From Pyrinomonadaceae bacterium (GTDB lineage Bacteria > Acidobacteriota > Blastocatellia > Pyrinomonadales > Pyrinomonadaceae): a stretch of 64,000 nt of DNA. Position 1 is the first letter of the stretch. Every line of letters begins with the position of its first letter. Below the pieces are notes generated by a model. The model saw nothing but the letters and a program-made list of their open reading frames with translations. It ran no database searches and was not told the DNA's origin. The DNA lies in contig JAJQRF010000006.1 in assembly GCA_021228405.1 (NCBI GenBank), positions 220,359 to 284,358 of the forward strand. The letters run 5' to 3'. The translations under genes were made by a program, and so were the position numbers. This document shows, piece by piece, positions 27,808 through 36,783 of this stretch.

Positions 27808-28371
27808 TTAAGGTTTTACTTTTCCGAATACACGCAGGAAAGGATAAATGACGAATTGAATCGCCAGAACGGGTAATTTTTTCAAATCCTGCCAGAAACT
27901 TTTCTGCTCGTCGTCATTTACCAACAAGGTGCCGCGCCGCATTGCGAACAGGTTGAAAACTGCCGAAAGCGCGGAAAAGGTGATCGATACAATGATCGAT
28001 TTGTTTTTGTTTTGGTCGCCGTTGAGCGTATGAATGGTGTATTCGATGATGTGCGAATAGAACGGCATCAAGATCATAATGCAACAGGTTGCGAGCCATT
28101 TCGGATTCGCTTTTCTAAACGACTGCGAAACCGAAGCACTCGCGCCGGAGTTTAGAACGCGAAATAAAAATTCGACCGACATTGCGCCCAAAGCCGCCCG
28201 CAAACCGAGTGAAATATGCGTAAAAAAATAGATCGAACCGCGCATAACCCCGCTCAGAACTGCCGCTTTCCAGTTCCAACGCCAGAAAATTATTTCAACC
28301 GGATGACTGAAGATATACTTAAATACTGCCCAAACCGTGTCTGTCTGAACAGGAGTTTCTGATTTTTCCAT
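27808..28371 (-). CDS. Hypothetical membrane protein
   Basis: 187 residues. Starts MEKSETPVQTDTVWAVFKY; has hydrophobic stretches around 45-75, 100-120 and 140-160 and a basic C-terminus. I do not recognise a characterised family. It lies downstream of the trp operon on the same strand with a 147-bp gap, so it could be a read-through member, but nothing in it suggests tryptophan metabolism. Confidence 0.65.
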   Translation of the reverse strand: MEKSETPVQTDTVWAVFKYIFSHPVEIIFWRWNWKAAVLSGVMRGSIYFFTHISLGLRAALGAMSVEFLFRVLNSGASASVSQSFRKANPKWLATCCIMILMPFYSHIIEYTIHTLNGDQNKNKSIIVSITFSALSAVFNLFAMRRGTLLVNDDEQKSFWQDLKKLPVLAIQFVIYPFLRVFGKVKP

Positions 28372-28518
28372 TAAAGTTTTAGGATGAAATATTGTCGAAC
28401 TCGTGCCGAACTTCGACTCAATAAAATATCACAGTAAATTTGATATTTTGCAAGCCTCAAGTTATTGAGAACTCAATTTATTCAAAGTTTTAAAGATTCG
28501 GTTTTCGCCGACGGCATT

Positions 28519-29325
28519 TTATGGCAACAGCTTTTTTACGAAATCGCCGATCTTCTCGACAAAATCTTCTTCGACCGAATCGGGATTAGGCGACGACTTT
28601 ATCATTTCCGCGACGATTGCCGAACCGACTACTGCGGCATCGGCAAATTTCCACGTTTCCTCAACTTGCGAAGCGTTTGAAATACCAAAACCCAGTGCAA
28701 TCGGTAAGCCGGTAAATTTTCTGATTCGTGAAACGAGAACTTTCGCATCACTGCTCGTTTCGGTTCGCGCTCCCGTAACGCCCGCGCGTGAAACCGCATA
28801 CACAAAACCGCTCGCTTTGTCGCAAATCTTTTGCAGTCGTTCATCGCTCGATGTCGGCGCGGCAAGCATTATCAGACACAATTCCTTTTCTGCCAAGATC
28901 GCACGAAACTCTTCCGCTTCCTCGGGAACCAGATCGGTTATTAAACAGCCGTCAACGCCCGTAGCTTTCGCTTTTTCGGCAAATTCTTTCAAACCGAATT
29001 GCAGAATCGGATTGAAATAGCTAAATAAGATTATCGGAGTTTCAAAGCCCTCAACTCTTACATCGGCAACGATTTCCAAAATATCCCTGACCGCGATCGG
29101 TTTTCGCAAAGCGCGTTCTGCGGAAGTTTGGATCGTTACACCGTCGGCGACCGGATCGGAAAACGGCACACCGAGTTCGATCACTGTCGCATCCGCTTTG
29201 CAAAGTTCGATAATCAGGGACTTTGTCGTTTGCAGATCGGGGTCGCCCGCGACGATAAACGGGATAAAACCGCCTCGTCCGTCCGATTTTAAGCGGGAAA
29301 ATTTTTCGATTATTCGGTTATTCAT
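28519..29325 (-). CDS. trpA: Tryptophan synthase alpha chain
   Basis: 268 residues. Cleaves indole-3-glycerol phosphate to indole and glyceraldehyde 3-phosphate, passing indole to TrpB. Signature blocks: [29 protein letters not shown] (catalytic Glu and Asp), the [11 protein letters not shown] strand, and [12 protein letters not shown] for phosphate binding. Last gene of the trpDCFBA operon; its ATG overlaps the trpB stop by 4 nt. Confidence 0.97.
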   Translation of the reverse strand: MNNRIIEKFSRLKSDGRGGFIPFIVAGDPDLQTTKSLIIELCKADATVIELGVPFSDPVADGVTIQTSAERALRKPIAVRDILEIVADVRVEGFETPIILFSYFNPILQFGLKEFAEKAKATGVDGCLITDLVPEEAEEFRAILAEKELCLIMLAAPTSSDERLQKICDKASGFVYAVSRAGVTGARTETSSDAKVLVSRIRKFTGLPIALGFGISNASQVEETWKFADAAVVGSAIVAEMIKSSPNPDSVEEDFVEKIGDFVKKLLP

Positions 29326-30524
29326 TTTGTAAGCAACATTTCCTGCACCTGGTTGACATCCTTATCGCCGCGACCCGAAAGATTGCAGATGATCGTTTGC
29401 GCGGGCGACAATTCAGGCGCAAGTTTTTGTAAATAGGCAATCGCGTGTGAACTTTCCAAAGCCGGAATTATTCCTTCTGTTTGCGACAAAATTTGAAAAG
29501 CGTCAAGTGCTTCGTTATCAGACGCAGAAACGTATTCGGCTCGTTTGATGGAATGAAGAAATGAATGTTCGGGACCGATTGAGGCATAATCCAAACCTGC
29601 CGAAACCGAATGCGTTAATGCGATCTGCCCGTTCGTATCTTGCAGAAGATAGCTTTTAGTGCCCTGTAAAACCCCGATCTTTCCGCCGCCCTGTTCGTTA
29701 AAACGTGCCGCGTGTTCGCCCAGAACATTTCCTTTTCCGCCTGCTTCGACACCGATCATCCGCACCGATTCGTCATTTAAGAACGGGTGAAAAAGTCCGA
29801 TCGCATTTGAACCGCCGCCGACACAAGCCACCAAACAATCGGGTAAACTTCCTGTTTTTTCAATGATTTGCTCGCGTGCTTCTCTGCCGATCACCGATTG
29901 AAAATCACGCACCATCAAAGGATACGGATGCGGACCGAGTGCCGAACCGAGCAAGTAATAAGTCGAATCGACATTCGTGACCCAATCGCGCAAAGCCTCG
30001 TTGATCGCATCCTTTAATGTCTTTGAACCCGAATCAACGCCGCGAACTTCCGCGCCGAGAAGCCGCATCCGAAAGACATTCAAAGCCTGCCGCCGCATAT
30101 CTTCCGTTCCCATATAAACGACGCATTCAAGCCCGAAAAGAGCGCAAACCGTTGCCGTTGCAACGCCGTGTTGTCCTGCTCCCGTTTCGGCAATGACGCG
30201 TTTTTTGCCCATTTTCCGCGCCAGCAAAACTTGTCCGATCGCATTATTGATCTTATGCGAGCCGGTATGTCCCAAATCTTCACGTTTAAGATAAATCTGC
30301 GCGCCGCCGAGTTTTTCGGAAAGCCTCTGCGCGTGAAAAAGAGGTGTCGGACGACCCGAAAAATCTTTTAATAATTGCAGAAATTGCGCCTGAAAGTCCG
30401 CATCATCACGCACGGAAAAATACATTTCCGTCAATTCTTCAAGCGGAAACATTAAAGTTTCAGGGACAAACCGCCCGCCGAATTCGCCCCAATAACCGCG
30501 TTCGTTTGGTTGGTAATTATTCAT
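29322..30524 (-). CDS. trpB: Tryptophan synthase beta chain
   Basis: 400 residues, full length. PLP enzyme condensing indole with serine. Visible: GRFVPETLM, the PLP-lysine segment [18 protein letters not shown], the [13 protein letters not shown] loop that holds the catalytic Glu, the phosphate-binding [10 protein letters not shown], and the C-terminal LSGRGDKD. Overlaps the end of the trpF gene by 8 nt and trpA by 4 nt, indicating tight translational coupling. Confidence 0.97.
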   Translation of the reverse strand: MNNYQPNERGYWGEFGGRFVPETLMFPLEELTEMYFSVRDDADFQAQFLQLLKDFSGRPTPLFHAQRLSEKLGGAQIYLKREDLGHTGSHKINNAIGQVLLARKMGKKRVIAETGAGQHGVATATVCALFGLECVVYMGTEDMRRQALNVFRMRLLGAEVRGVDSGSKTLKDAINEALRDWVTNVDSTYYLLGSALGPHPYPLMVRDFQSVIGREAREQIIEKTGSLPDCLVACVGGGSNAIGLFHPFLNDESVRMIGVEAGGKGNVLGEHAARFNEQGGGKIGVLQGTKSYLLQDTNGQIALTHSVSAGLDYASIGPEHSFLHSIKRAEYVSASDNEALDAFQILSQTEGIIPALESSHAIAYLQKLAPELSPAQTIICNLSGRGDKDVNQVQEMLLTK

Positions 30525-31485
30525 TGCTCAAATCTTCTTTTTCCAATTTAAATTCTTCTAAAAGTGCGAAGAAAGCATCAAACGACTTTTCTTCATTATT
30601 GTCATACCTTCTTAAAATATAAGTTATCAATCCCATTGCATCTGGAATTTTGTCGGCGAAAAATTCTTCGGCAAAAACTCTGATTTCATCAGTAAAATAT
30701 TTTCCAGTATCGAATTTTGCCTCGCTAATTTTTAATCCAATCTTGAAACCGTAAAGTAGATTGCTTAAATCAACTAAAGATTTCTTATTTACATACATCA
30801 ATGGTCTTTGATGTATCGCAGATAAAAAATTGTAAAAAGTCACCGGAGAGTTTTGATTTAATTTTGTTTTTGCTTTCGTCAGAAAATTAATTAATTTTAC
30901 TTTATCCTTTTTCCCTTTTATTTCTTCAACTCCGCTACAAACATCTACAGCAAAAGATTTTGTTTCATAAATAGCCTGACAAACATTTTCGTGCGAAAGT
31001 CCGCCCGCGAGATACATTTTGGGGGAAATTTCCTGCACTTTTTTGGCGATTTCCCAATCGAAAGTTTCGCCTGTTCCGCCGTGTTCTTGTTGATTGTAAG
31101 CATCGAGCAAAATCGCGTCGGTTTCATATTTCAAAACGTCTTCGGTTTTGAATTCGGGCGAAACGCGAAAGGCTTTAATGATTTCGAGATTTGTTTTTAT
31201 CTTTAATTCCCGCGCAAAGTCAGGAGCTTCTTCGCCGTGAAGCTGAAGCGCGTCGAGTTTTGCAGTTTCAGCGATTTCAATGATCTTTTCCAAATCTTCA
31301 TTCACGAAAACGCCGACTTTTAAAACGTTCTCGGGCAGTTGTTCAATAATTTCAAGTGCCTTTTCGGGTTCGATATAACGCGGACTTTTCTCGTAAAAAT
31401 TAAAACCGAGTGCGTCCGCGCCGAATTTCGCCGACAAAAGCGCGTCTTCAAGATTTGTGATGCCGCAGATTTTAACTTTGGTCAT
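30517..31485 (-). CDS. trpF: Phosphoribosylanthranilate isomerase with an extra C-terminal domain
   Basis: 322 residues from the ATG at 31485 (an in-frame TTG at 31509 is less likely). Residues 1 to about 205 are a complete TrpF barrel: [29 protein letters not shown] then GGTGETFDW, and [10 protein letters not shown]. TrpF proteins normally end there. This one continues for about 115 residues, [16 protein letters not shown] to [19 protein letters not shown]. The appended part resembles small standalone proteins with an I-x-x-RP-x-MY-x-G pattern and a DEE-x-x-x-FFxLLEEF ending, some of which look like immunity or contact-dependent proteins. No stop separates the two. The fusion is unusual for a biosynthetic enzyme. 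Confidence 0.88.
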   Translation of the reverse strand: MTKVKICGITNLEDALLSAKFGADALGFNFYEKSPRYIEPEKALEIIEQLPENVLKVGVFVNEDLEKIIEIAETAKLDALQLHGEEAPDFARELKIKTNLEIIKAFRVSPEFKTEDVLKYETDAILLDAYNQQEHGGTGETFDWEIAKKVQEISPKMYLAGGLSHENVCQAIYETKSFAVDVCSGVEEIKGKKDKVKLINFLTKAKTKLNQNSPVTFYNFLSAIHQRPLMYVNKKSLVDLSNLLYGFKIGLKISEAKFDTGKYFTDEIRVFAEEFFADKIPDAMGLITYILRRYDNNEEKSFDAFFALLEEFKLEKEDLSNE

Positions 31486-31513
31486 ATAATTATGAAACGA
31501 ATTTTCCAAAAGT

Positions 31514-32302
31514 TTAATTCGCGGCTAGTTTCTTCAATTCTCCCACGATATTTCCGCTTCGCATAAAGGTTTCCCCGATCAAAAACCCTTTGAAACCCAA
31601 ATTTCTCAGTTCGACGATCTCGTCTTTCGTTGAAATTCCGCTTTCCGTAATCATTAAAGCATCCTTCGGTGCGTGTTTTATCAATTTACGCGACACGTCG
31701 AGCGAAACTTTGAACGAATGCAGATCGCGGTTGTTGATGCCGATGATCTTTGCGCCGATCTTTTTCACTCTTTCCAATTCTTCCAAAGTATGAACTTCGA
31801 CGAGCGCATCGAGTCCCAATTTGTTTTCGGCTAATTCGTGCAAATTTTGCAAATCTTCATCACCAAGCATCGCAGCGATCAATAAGATCACGTCCGCGCC
31901 CGCTTCCGCCGCTTCGTAAATTTGAAAGTCGTCAAAAATAAAATCTTTTCGCAAGATCGGCAAACCGACAGCTTTTCGGACAGTTTCTAAATCATCCAGA
32001 CTTCCCTTGAATCTATCTTCTTCGGTCAAAACCGAGATCGCACACGCGCCGCCGCTTTCATAATTTCGGGCGGTTTCGGCAACGTCGATCTTATCGTTTA
32101 TGACACCTTTCGATGGCGAAGCGCGTTTGATCTCGGCAATTATATTAATTTTGTCTTTCTGCAAATTTTCGCGCAAACGATGATTTTTCGCAGTTTTACG
32201 TTTTCCAATTGCCAAAACTTTCAACTCATCAAGATCACGGATCGATTTTGCGGCGGTGACGCGCAAACGTTTTGAGCGGTAAATTTCTTCTAAAAAATTC
32301 AT
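31514..32302 (-). CDS. trpC: Indole-3-glycerol phosphate synthase
   Basis: 262 residues. Ring closure and decarboxylation giving indole-3-glycerol phosphate. Motifs: IIAEIKRASPSKGVI (catalytic Lys and Ser-Pro-Ser loop), ISVLTEEDRFKGS, LRKDFIFDDFQIYEA (catalytic Lys), VEVHTLEEL, IGINNRDLHSFKV and ITESGIST. Lies between trpD and trpF with gaps of 12 and 28 bp. Confidence 0.96.
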   Translation of the reverse strand: MNFLEEIYRSKRLRVTAAKSIRDLDELKVLAIGKRKTAKNHRLRENLQKDKINIIAEIKRASPSKGVINDKIDVAETARNYESGGACAISVLTEEDRFKGSLDDLETVRKAVGLPILRKDFIFDDFQIYEAAEAGADVILLIAAMLGDEDLQNLHELAENKLGLDALVEVHTLEELERVKKIGAKIIGINNRDLHSFKVSLDVSRKLIKHAPKDALMITESGISTKDEIVELRNLGFKGFLIGETFMRSGNIVGELKKLAAN

Positions 32303-32314
32303 TTAATTTTATTT

Positions 32315-33409
32315 TTACTGATTTGAAAATTCTACCAGTTCCTTTAATTTCGCCAATGCTTTCCCGCTTTCCAAACTTTCGATTGCCTGTTTTGCCGCGT
32401 CTTTTAGGTTTTCCGCTTTTCCGCCGACGAAGATCGCCGCCGCCGCATTCATTAAAACTAGATTTCGCGCCGCATCCGCCCGTTCATTGTCCAAAACTTC
32501 CCTGATGATCCGGGCATTTTGAATCGCATCGCCGCCACGCAGATCGTCAATATTTTCGATTGTTTGCAAGCCGAAATCTTCGGGCGAAACTTCATAGAAT
32601 TTGATGAATTGCGGAGTTATTTCGGCAACCGACGTTTTTGCCGATACCGTGATTTCATCCAGACCGTCCAGACCGTGAACGACCAAAGCGTGTTTCGTTC
32701 CGAGTTTTTGCAGTGTTTCGGCAATCGGCGCGACCAAATCCTTATGCCAAACGCCCATAATCTGAAACGGCGCGTTAGCCGGATTTGTCATCGGACCGAG
32801 AAGATTGAAGGTGGTATGAACGCCGAGTTCTCGGCGAACGGCGGCAACGCGCGCGGTCGAAGCGTGATAGAGCGGCGCGAACATAAAGCAAATTCCGATC
32901 TCGTTCAGACATTTTTCCGAATTTTCACGATTGGCGGAAACATTAACGCCCAAAGCCGAAAGCACGTCCGCGCTTCCCGATTTTGAAGTTGCGGCGCGGC
33001 TTCCGTGTTTGGCGACGGGCAACCCCGCGCCCGCAATGACGAAAGCGGCGGCGGTCGAAACGTTGAAGGTTTTCACGCGGCTCGAACCCGTTCCCGCCGT
33101 ATCGATAAATTCAGTGTGAACCGAGTTTATCCTGATCGAATTTTCCCGCATCGCTTCCGCCATTCCGGCAAGTTCTTCCGTCGTTTCGCCTTTGATCGCC
33201 AGCGCAACGAGCGCGGCGGAAATCTGCGCGTCGGTCGCTTCGCCTTGTAATAATTGGTTGAGCAAATATTTCGCTTCAACGCGTTTCAGATTTTTGCCCT
33301 GCATCAGACGAAGCAAAAGATCGCGCAATCCTTCGATCGGCGGTTCATCGGTGCGATGCGGCAAAAGCCACGCCGGACGATTTAAATTGTAGTTCTGAAA
33401 AATTGACAT
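32315..33409 (-). CDS. trpD: Anthranilate phosphoribosyltransferase
   Basis: 364 residues. Transfers the phosphoribosyl group of PRPP to anthranilate. The glycine-rich PRPP loop reads DTAGTGSSRVKTFNVST, a variant of the usual D-x-x-GTGGD form with Ser-Ser in place of Gly-Asp. The KHGSRAATSKSGSADVLSALG block and the HGLDGLDEI and GPMTNPA segments are intact. First structural gene of the operon, immediately behind the attenuator. No trpE or trpG is attached, so anthranilate synthase must be encoded elsewhere. Confidence 0.95.
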   Translation of the reverse strand: MSIFQNYNLNRPAWLLPHRTDEPPIEGLRDLLLRLMQGKNLKRVEAKYLLNQLLQGEATDAQISAALVALAIKGETTEELAGMAEAMRENSIRINSVHTEFIDTAGTGSSRVKTFNVSTAAAFVIAGAGLPVAKHGSRAATSKSGSADVLSALGVNVSANRENSEKCLNEIGICFMFAPLYHASTARVAAVRRELGVHTTFNLLGPMTNPANAPFQIMGVWHKDLVAPIAETLQKLGTKHALVVHGLDGLDEITVSAKTSVAEITPQFIKFYEVSPEDFGLQTIENIDDLRGGDAIQNARIIREVLDNERADAARNLVLMNAAAAIFVGGKAENLKDAAKQAIESLESGKALAKLKELVEFSNQ

Positions 33410-33414
33410 AAACT

Positions 33415-33450
33415 GAAAAAACCTGCCGCATTACGAATCGGACAGGTTTT
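33415..33450 (-). terminator. trp operon attenuator
   Basis: On the minus strand, AAAACCTG-T-CCG (from 33450) pairs with CGG-CAGGTTTT around a 10-nt loop and runs into six U. It lies between the trpL stop codon and trpD, 6 bp before the trpD start, the position expected for an attenuator controlled by leader translation. Confidence 0.8.
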
Positions 33451-33477
33451 CTAAACTTTTAATTTTCAGGCAAATAC

Positions 33478-33552
33478 TTATGCCCGCTTAGTAAAACCCG
33501 TGCCGTGCCACCAATGTGATTTTGCATAAGTTTTGCCGTAAAAGGTTTTCAT
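33478..33552 (-). CDS. trpL: Trp leader peptide with tandem tryptophan codons
   Basis: 24 codons, too short for ordinary ORF calling: MKTFYGKTYAKS, then His-Trp-Trp-His, then GTGFTKRA and TAA. The two adjacent TGG codons, the location about 70 bp before trpD, and the terminator hairpin between leader and trpD together indicate classical ribosome-mediated attenuation: stalling at the Trp codons when charged tRNA-Trp is scarce should prevent the terminator forming. The exact antiterminator pairing was not worked out. Confidence 0.82.
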   Translation of the reverse strand: MKTFYGKTYAKSHWWHGTGFTKRA

Positions 33553-33609
33553 AAACAGTTTTTTTCTACTAGAATAGTTTATAACTTACGCAGTAAATTA
33601 AGGCAAATT

Positions 33610-34563
33610 ATGAACGATACTTTTAAAGCTCTGCAACCGATCGATGAAAACATATTTTATAAAAAAAAAGATCGAAACGACATTCGGCTCGGCGAAATCG
33701 TGCCGCATACCAGATACGACGACGCAAGTATAGTGATCGTCGGCTGTCCGCAGGATGAAGGCGTAAAAATCAGCGGCGGACGCGAAGGTTCCGCGCTGGC
33801 ACCCGACGAAATTCGGAAACAGTTTTACCAGTTAACTCCTTTCGGGATTTCGACGAAAATCTGCGATCTCGGCAATGTGACCTTTAATAATTCTTTGCCG
33901 GACACACTCGATTCGCTGAAACAAATCGTCGAAACGGTTCTTAAGGACGGGAAAAAATTAATCATTTTGGGCGGCGGAAACGATATTTCTTATTCGAGTT
34001 GTAAAGCAATGGCGGAAACGTTCGGCGCGGAAAACTGGATGGGCGTAAACACCGGCTCAAAATTTGCCGTCCGCTTAGATGAACCGAACGGAAGCGAATC
34101 GGTTTACCGCAGGATTTTAGAGGAAAACCTGATCCGACCGCGTAATTTATATGAGATCGGTTATCAATCGCATTTCACGTCGCCGGTTTATTACCGGTAT
34201 TTACAGGATTTAGGCGTTAATCTTTCGAGTCTTGAACAAATTCGTTCGCGCGAAACCGCCGATCTCGAACTGCGTGAAATGATGCGTCAAAAATTTGTGC
34301 ATCACAGTAAAACCCTGACCACTTTCTTCGGTTTTTCGCTTTCGGTCGTGCGTTCCGCCGACGCACCGGGCACAAATTCGCCGAGTCCGCTCGGGCTTCG
34401 CGCCGGGGAATTTATCATCCTGGTAAAATACGCGGCGAGCCTTTCAAACACTAAAATCATTCAGTTTACGGATGTCAATCCGAATTTCGACGTTGACGAA
34501 CGAACAACGAAACTCGTCGCGATTGCGATGCACCGTTGTTGCAGTTTAGCGAAATCGTCGTAA
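33610..34563 (+). CDS. Arginase/agmatinase-fold protein lacking the metal ligands (pseudoenzyme)
   Basis: 317 residues with the ureohydrolase layout throughout: GSALAPDEIRKQFYQL near the N-terminus, KLIILGGGND (121-125), and a late FSLSVVRSADAPGTNSPSPLGL block with the usual glycine-rich tail. The manganese ligands are missing: GGGN replaces GGDH (His to Asn), VNTGSK (146-151) replaces DAHxD, and SLSVVRSAD (243-251) replaces SxDxDxxDP. The nearest active relatives by layout are formimidoylglutamases (HutG) and arginases. With all three metal motifs lost it should not hydrolyse guanidino compounds; a regulatory or binding role is possible. Divergent from the trp leader. Confidence 0.8.
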   Translation: MNDTFKALQPIDENIFYKKKDRNDIRLGEIVPHTRYDDASIVIVGCPQDEGVKISGGREGSALAPDEIRKQFYQLTPFGISTKICDLGNVTFNNSLPDTLDSLKQIVETVLKDGKKLIILGGGNDISYSSCKAMAETFGAENWMGVNTGSKFAVRLDEPNGSESVYRRILEENLIRPRNLYEIGYQSHFTSPVYYRYLQDLGVNLSSLEQIRSRETADLELREMMRQKFVHHSKTLTTFFGFSLSVVRSADAPGTNSPSPLGLRAGEFIILVKYAASLSNTKIIQFTDVNPNFDVDERTTKLVAIAMHRCCSLAKSS

Positions 34564-34658
34564 TTTTTTGCCGTCTGCATTGGAGTTGGCTTTCTCGAAC
34601 TTGACAGCTAAATATTTTATTCGCTATTCTTACAGTTCGCTTACTTTTGGCGAGTTTT

Positions 34659-34733
<75 letters not shown>

Positions 34734-34744
34734 TTTTTTATTTT

Positions 34745-35163
34745 TTGATAAGATGCTTACGAAGAACTTTGCAGTTTTTGATTAAACTACTACAACGCTT
34801 TTCCAATTAATGCGTAATTCGCGTTTTTTATTAAACGCAAGGCAAAGTCGCTCTTATCGAATCAAATCTTTTTTGGGTAGTAGTTGATCGTTAATTTGAA
34901 GAAAATTTCATAATTAACAAAATACGAACGATACAAATTTAAGGATTCTGTTTTCCGAACGGAGTTTTTGAATTTTGCTTTTCATACGCATTAAACAAAA
35001 TACCCGGAAAAAGAAAAACGGCGATAAGTGATTTATCCCCGTTATGTTGAATTTAAAGGAATTCGCGCATTTACTTTTAATGATATGTGTCCTTTAAATT
35101 GGGCTTGTTTCGTTTTGTCATCGAAATTAAAACAAAATGAAACCTTTGAGATTGGAGGCTTTT
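34745..35163 (+). promoter_or_regulatory. Structured leader of the infC-rpmI-rplT operon
   Basis: A 419-bp region without a gene. GATAAGA (34747-34753) can pair with TCTTATC (34852-34858), while AACTACTAC (34785-34793), inside that loop, can pair with GTAGTAGTT (34877-34885), outside it, giving a pseudoknot-like arrangement. A smaller hairpin (GCGTTT/AAACGC, 34821-34837) lies within, and AACGG-GATAA/TTATC-CCGTT lies near 35018-35045. L20 represses this operon in several bacteria through leader structures; assignment of this one is inference. The ribosome binding site GGAGG is at 35154-35158. Confidence 0.45.
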
Positions 35164-35724
35164 ATCGCTAAGAAATTTAATAACAAGAATCGTAGTCGTT
35201 TTAGTCGTGAACCGCTGCACCGCACAAATGAACGCATCCGCGTTCCGGCAGTTCGCGTTATTGATGAAGATGGTCAGCAATTAGGTGTGATGGATACGCG
35301 CGACGCAATTCAACGCGCACGCGATGTCGGCATCGATTTAGTAGAAATTGCGCCGACAGCTAAACCGCCGGTTTGCAGAATCATCGATTACGGGAAATTT
35401 CTATACGAAGAAAAGAAAAAACAGGCTGAAGCCAAGAAAAAACAAGTTACGGTTTCGGTCAAAGAGCTTAAGTTTCGTCCCGGCACCGACGATCACGATT
35501 ATGATTACCGGATGAAACACGCCAGGCAATGGCTCGGCGAAGGCGATAAAGTCCGCGCCGCCATTGCGTTTCGCGGACGTGAAATGTCGCACCGCGAACT
35601 CGGCGCAAAGATTTTGAAAAAACTAACGGAAGATTTAGCCGACATTGCCGATGTCGAAGTTTATCCGAAAATGGAAGGCTATCAGATGTTTACCATTTTA
35701 GTGCCGAAGAAATCGGCGAAATAG
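35164..35724 (+). CDS. infC: Translation initiation factor IF-3, AUC start codon
   Basis: 186 residues if started at ATC (35164-35166), which lies 5 nt after a strong GGAGG. The in-frame ATG at 35137 has no ribosome binding site and would add nine unusual residues, so the non-canonical start is preferred; IF-3 genes commonly use AUU, AUC or AUA and are autoregulated through it. Domains: N-terminal domain with FSREPLHRTNERIRVP and GVMDTRDAIQRARD, a basic linker helix (YEEKKKQAEAKKKQ), and C-terminal KELKFRPGTDDHDY and GREMSHRELG. Binds the 30S subunit and proofreads start codons. First gene of infC-rpmI-rplT. Confidence 0.93.
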   Translation: MAKKFNNKNRSRFSREPLHRTNERIRVPAVRVIDEDGQQLGVMDTRDAIQRARDVGIDLVEIAPTAKPPVCRIIDYGKFLYEEKKKQAEAKKKQVTVSVKELKFRPGTDDHDYDYRMKHARQWLGEGDKVRAAIAFRGREMSHRELGAKILKKLTEDLADIADVEVYPKMEGYQMFTILVPKKSAK

Positions 35725-35727
35725 ATT

Positions 35728-35806
35728 TGTTAGTGGTTCGTTGTTCGTGGTTGGTTGAATTATTTTCTACAACGAACAACCGACGACTAACGACGAACAA
35801 ATAATT
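35728..35806. repeat. Heptad-word hairpin element between infC and rpmI
   Basis: 7-nt words GTGGTTC, GTTGTTC, GTGGTTG face CGAACAACCGACGACTAACG-type complements on the other side of a short loop, giving a long imperfect hairpin. No coding content. Confidence 0.8.
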
Positions 35807-35817
35807 AAGGAGTAATT

Positions 35818-36021
35818 ATGCCAAAACTGAAAACACATAAAGGCGCGGCAAAGCGTTTCCGCTCGACAGCATCGGGCAAATTCAAGCGCGGACATTCGCA
35901 CGCCCGCCACATTTTGACAAAAAAAACCAACAAACGTAAACGCAATCTCGACATTGACGTTTTAGTGTCCGAAGGCGATCAGAAGCGCGTCGAAAGAATG
36001 CTTCCCTACGGAAGAGATTAA
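35818..36021 (+). CDS. rpmI: Ribosomal protein bL35
   Basis: 67 residues, usual length. [35 protein letters not shown] and the C-terminal [11 protein letters not shown] are family hallmarks. GGAG-type ribosome binding site (AAGGAG) 7 nt before ATG. Component of the 50S subunit; second gene of infC-rpmI-rplT. Confidence 0.97.
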   Translation: MPKLKTHKGAAKRFRSTASGKFKRGHSHARHILTKKTNKRKRNLDIDVLVSEGDQKRVERMLPYGRD

Positions 36022-36025
36022 TCCA

Positions 36026-36125
36026 TTTTGGATTTTAGATTTTGGATTTTGGACGATTGATTTTGATTTAAGATTTTAGGTTTATTGAATTAATAAATCT
36101 AAAATCCAAAATCTAAAATCCAAAA
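36026..36125. repeat. Heptad-word hairpin element between rpmI and rplT
   Basis: Repeated 7-nt words ATTTTGG and ATTTTAG (36029-36093) are followed by the complementary run AATCTAAAATCCAAAATC, forming a long AT-rich hairpin with a central loop near 36085-36098. Different word from the element at 35728, same architecture. Confidence 0.82.
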
Positions 36126-36147
36126 TCGAATTAAGGAGTGAATTGTT

Positions 36148-36519
36148 ATGCCAAGAGCAAAACGTGGAAATAAGCGCGTCGCAAAGCGCAAAAAGATATT
36201 AGCCCTTGCCAGAGGGTATCGTGGGACGAAATCGAAATTGTATCGTTCAGCCAAAGAATCGGTTGAACGCGCACTGAATTTTGCCTATACGGGCAGAAAA
36301 TTGAAAAAGCGTGATTTCAGAAAATTGTGGATCGTCCGCATCAATGCGGCTTGCCGTTTGAACGGAATGAAATATTCGCAGTTTATGCACGGTTTGAAGG
36401 TTGCCGGTGTTGAATTGGACAGAAAAGCTCTCGCCGATCTCGCCGTCAAACAGCCCGAATCATTTGCGGCACTTGCCGGAAAAGCGAAAGATGCGGTGAG
36501 CAAACAAGCGACCGCTTAA
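36148..36519 (+). CDS. rplT: Ribosomal protein bL20
   Basis: 123 residues. The basic N-terminal helix ([20 protein letters not shown]), then [20 protein letters not shown] and [17 protein letters not shown]. Needed for early 50S assembly and, in some species, repressor of its own operon. AAGGAG precedes the ATG. The C-terminal tail ([11 protein letters not shown]) is slightly longer than typical. Confidence 0.97.
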   Translation: MPRAKRGNKRVAKRKKILALARGYRGTKSKLYRSAKESVERALNFAYTGRKLKKRDFRKLWIVRINAACRLNGMKYSQFMHGLKVAGVELDRKALADLAVKQPESFAALAGKAKDAVSKQATA

Positions 36520-36538
36520 AAATCAGTTAGAGTTGATA

Positions 36539-36590
36539 CAAAGCACTTTCTTTGCTGTGTTCGCAGCGAAGAAAGTGCTTTGCTTTTTTC
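36539..36590 (+). terminator. Intrinsic terminator of the infC operon
   Basis: CAAAGCACTTTC (36539-36550) pairs perfectly with GAAAGTGCTTTG (36571-36582), with further pairing inside (GCTG/CAGC), and is followed by CTTTTTTC. Confidence 0.9.
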
Positions 36591-36783
36591 TTCTATTTCT
36601 CAAAACTTCGTTCAATTTGCGTATAAATATTGCCGTCATTAAAATAAAAATTGAAATAGCCGGCACTGTATTTCAATCCGGTCGTAAAAAATCGATACAA
36701 GATGTTTAAGATGAATGTAATAGAATAACGGCTTAAATCGATTCTTGGCTGTTTAATGGAAATATTTTGATTTTGAGGATTAG

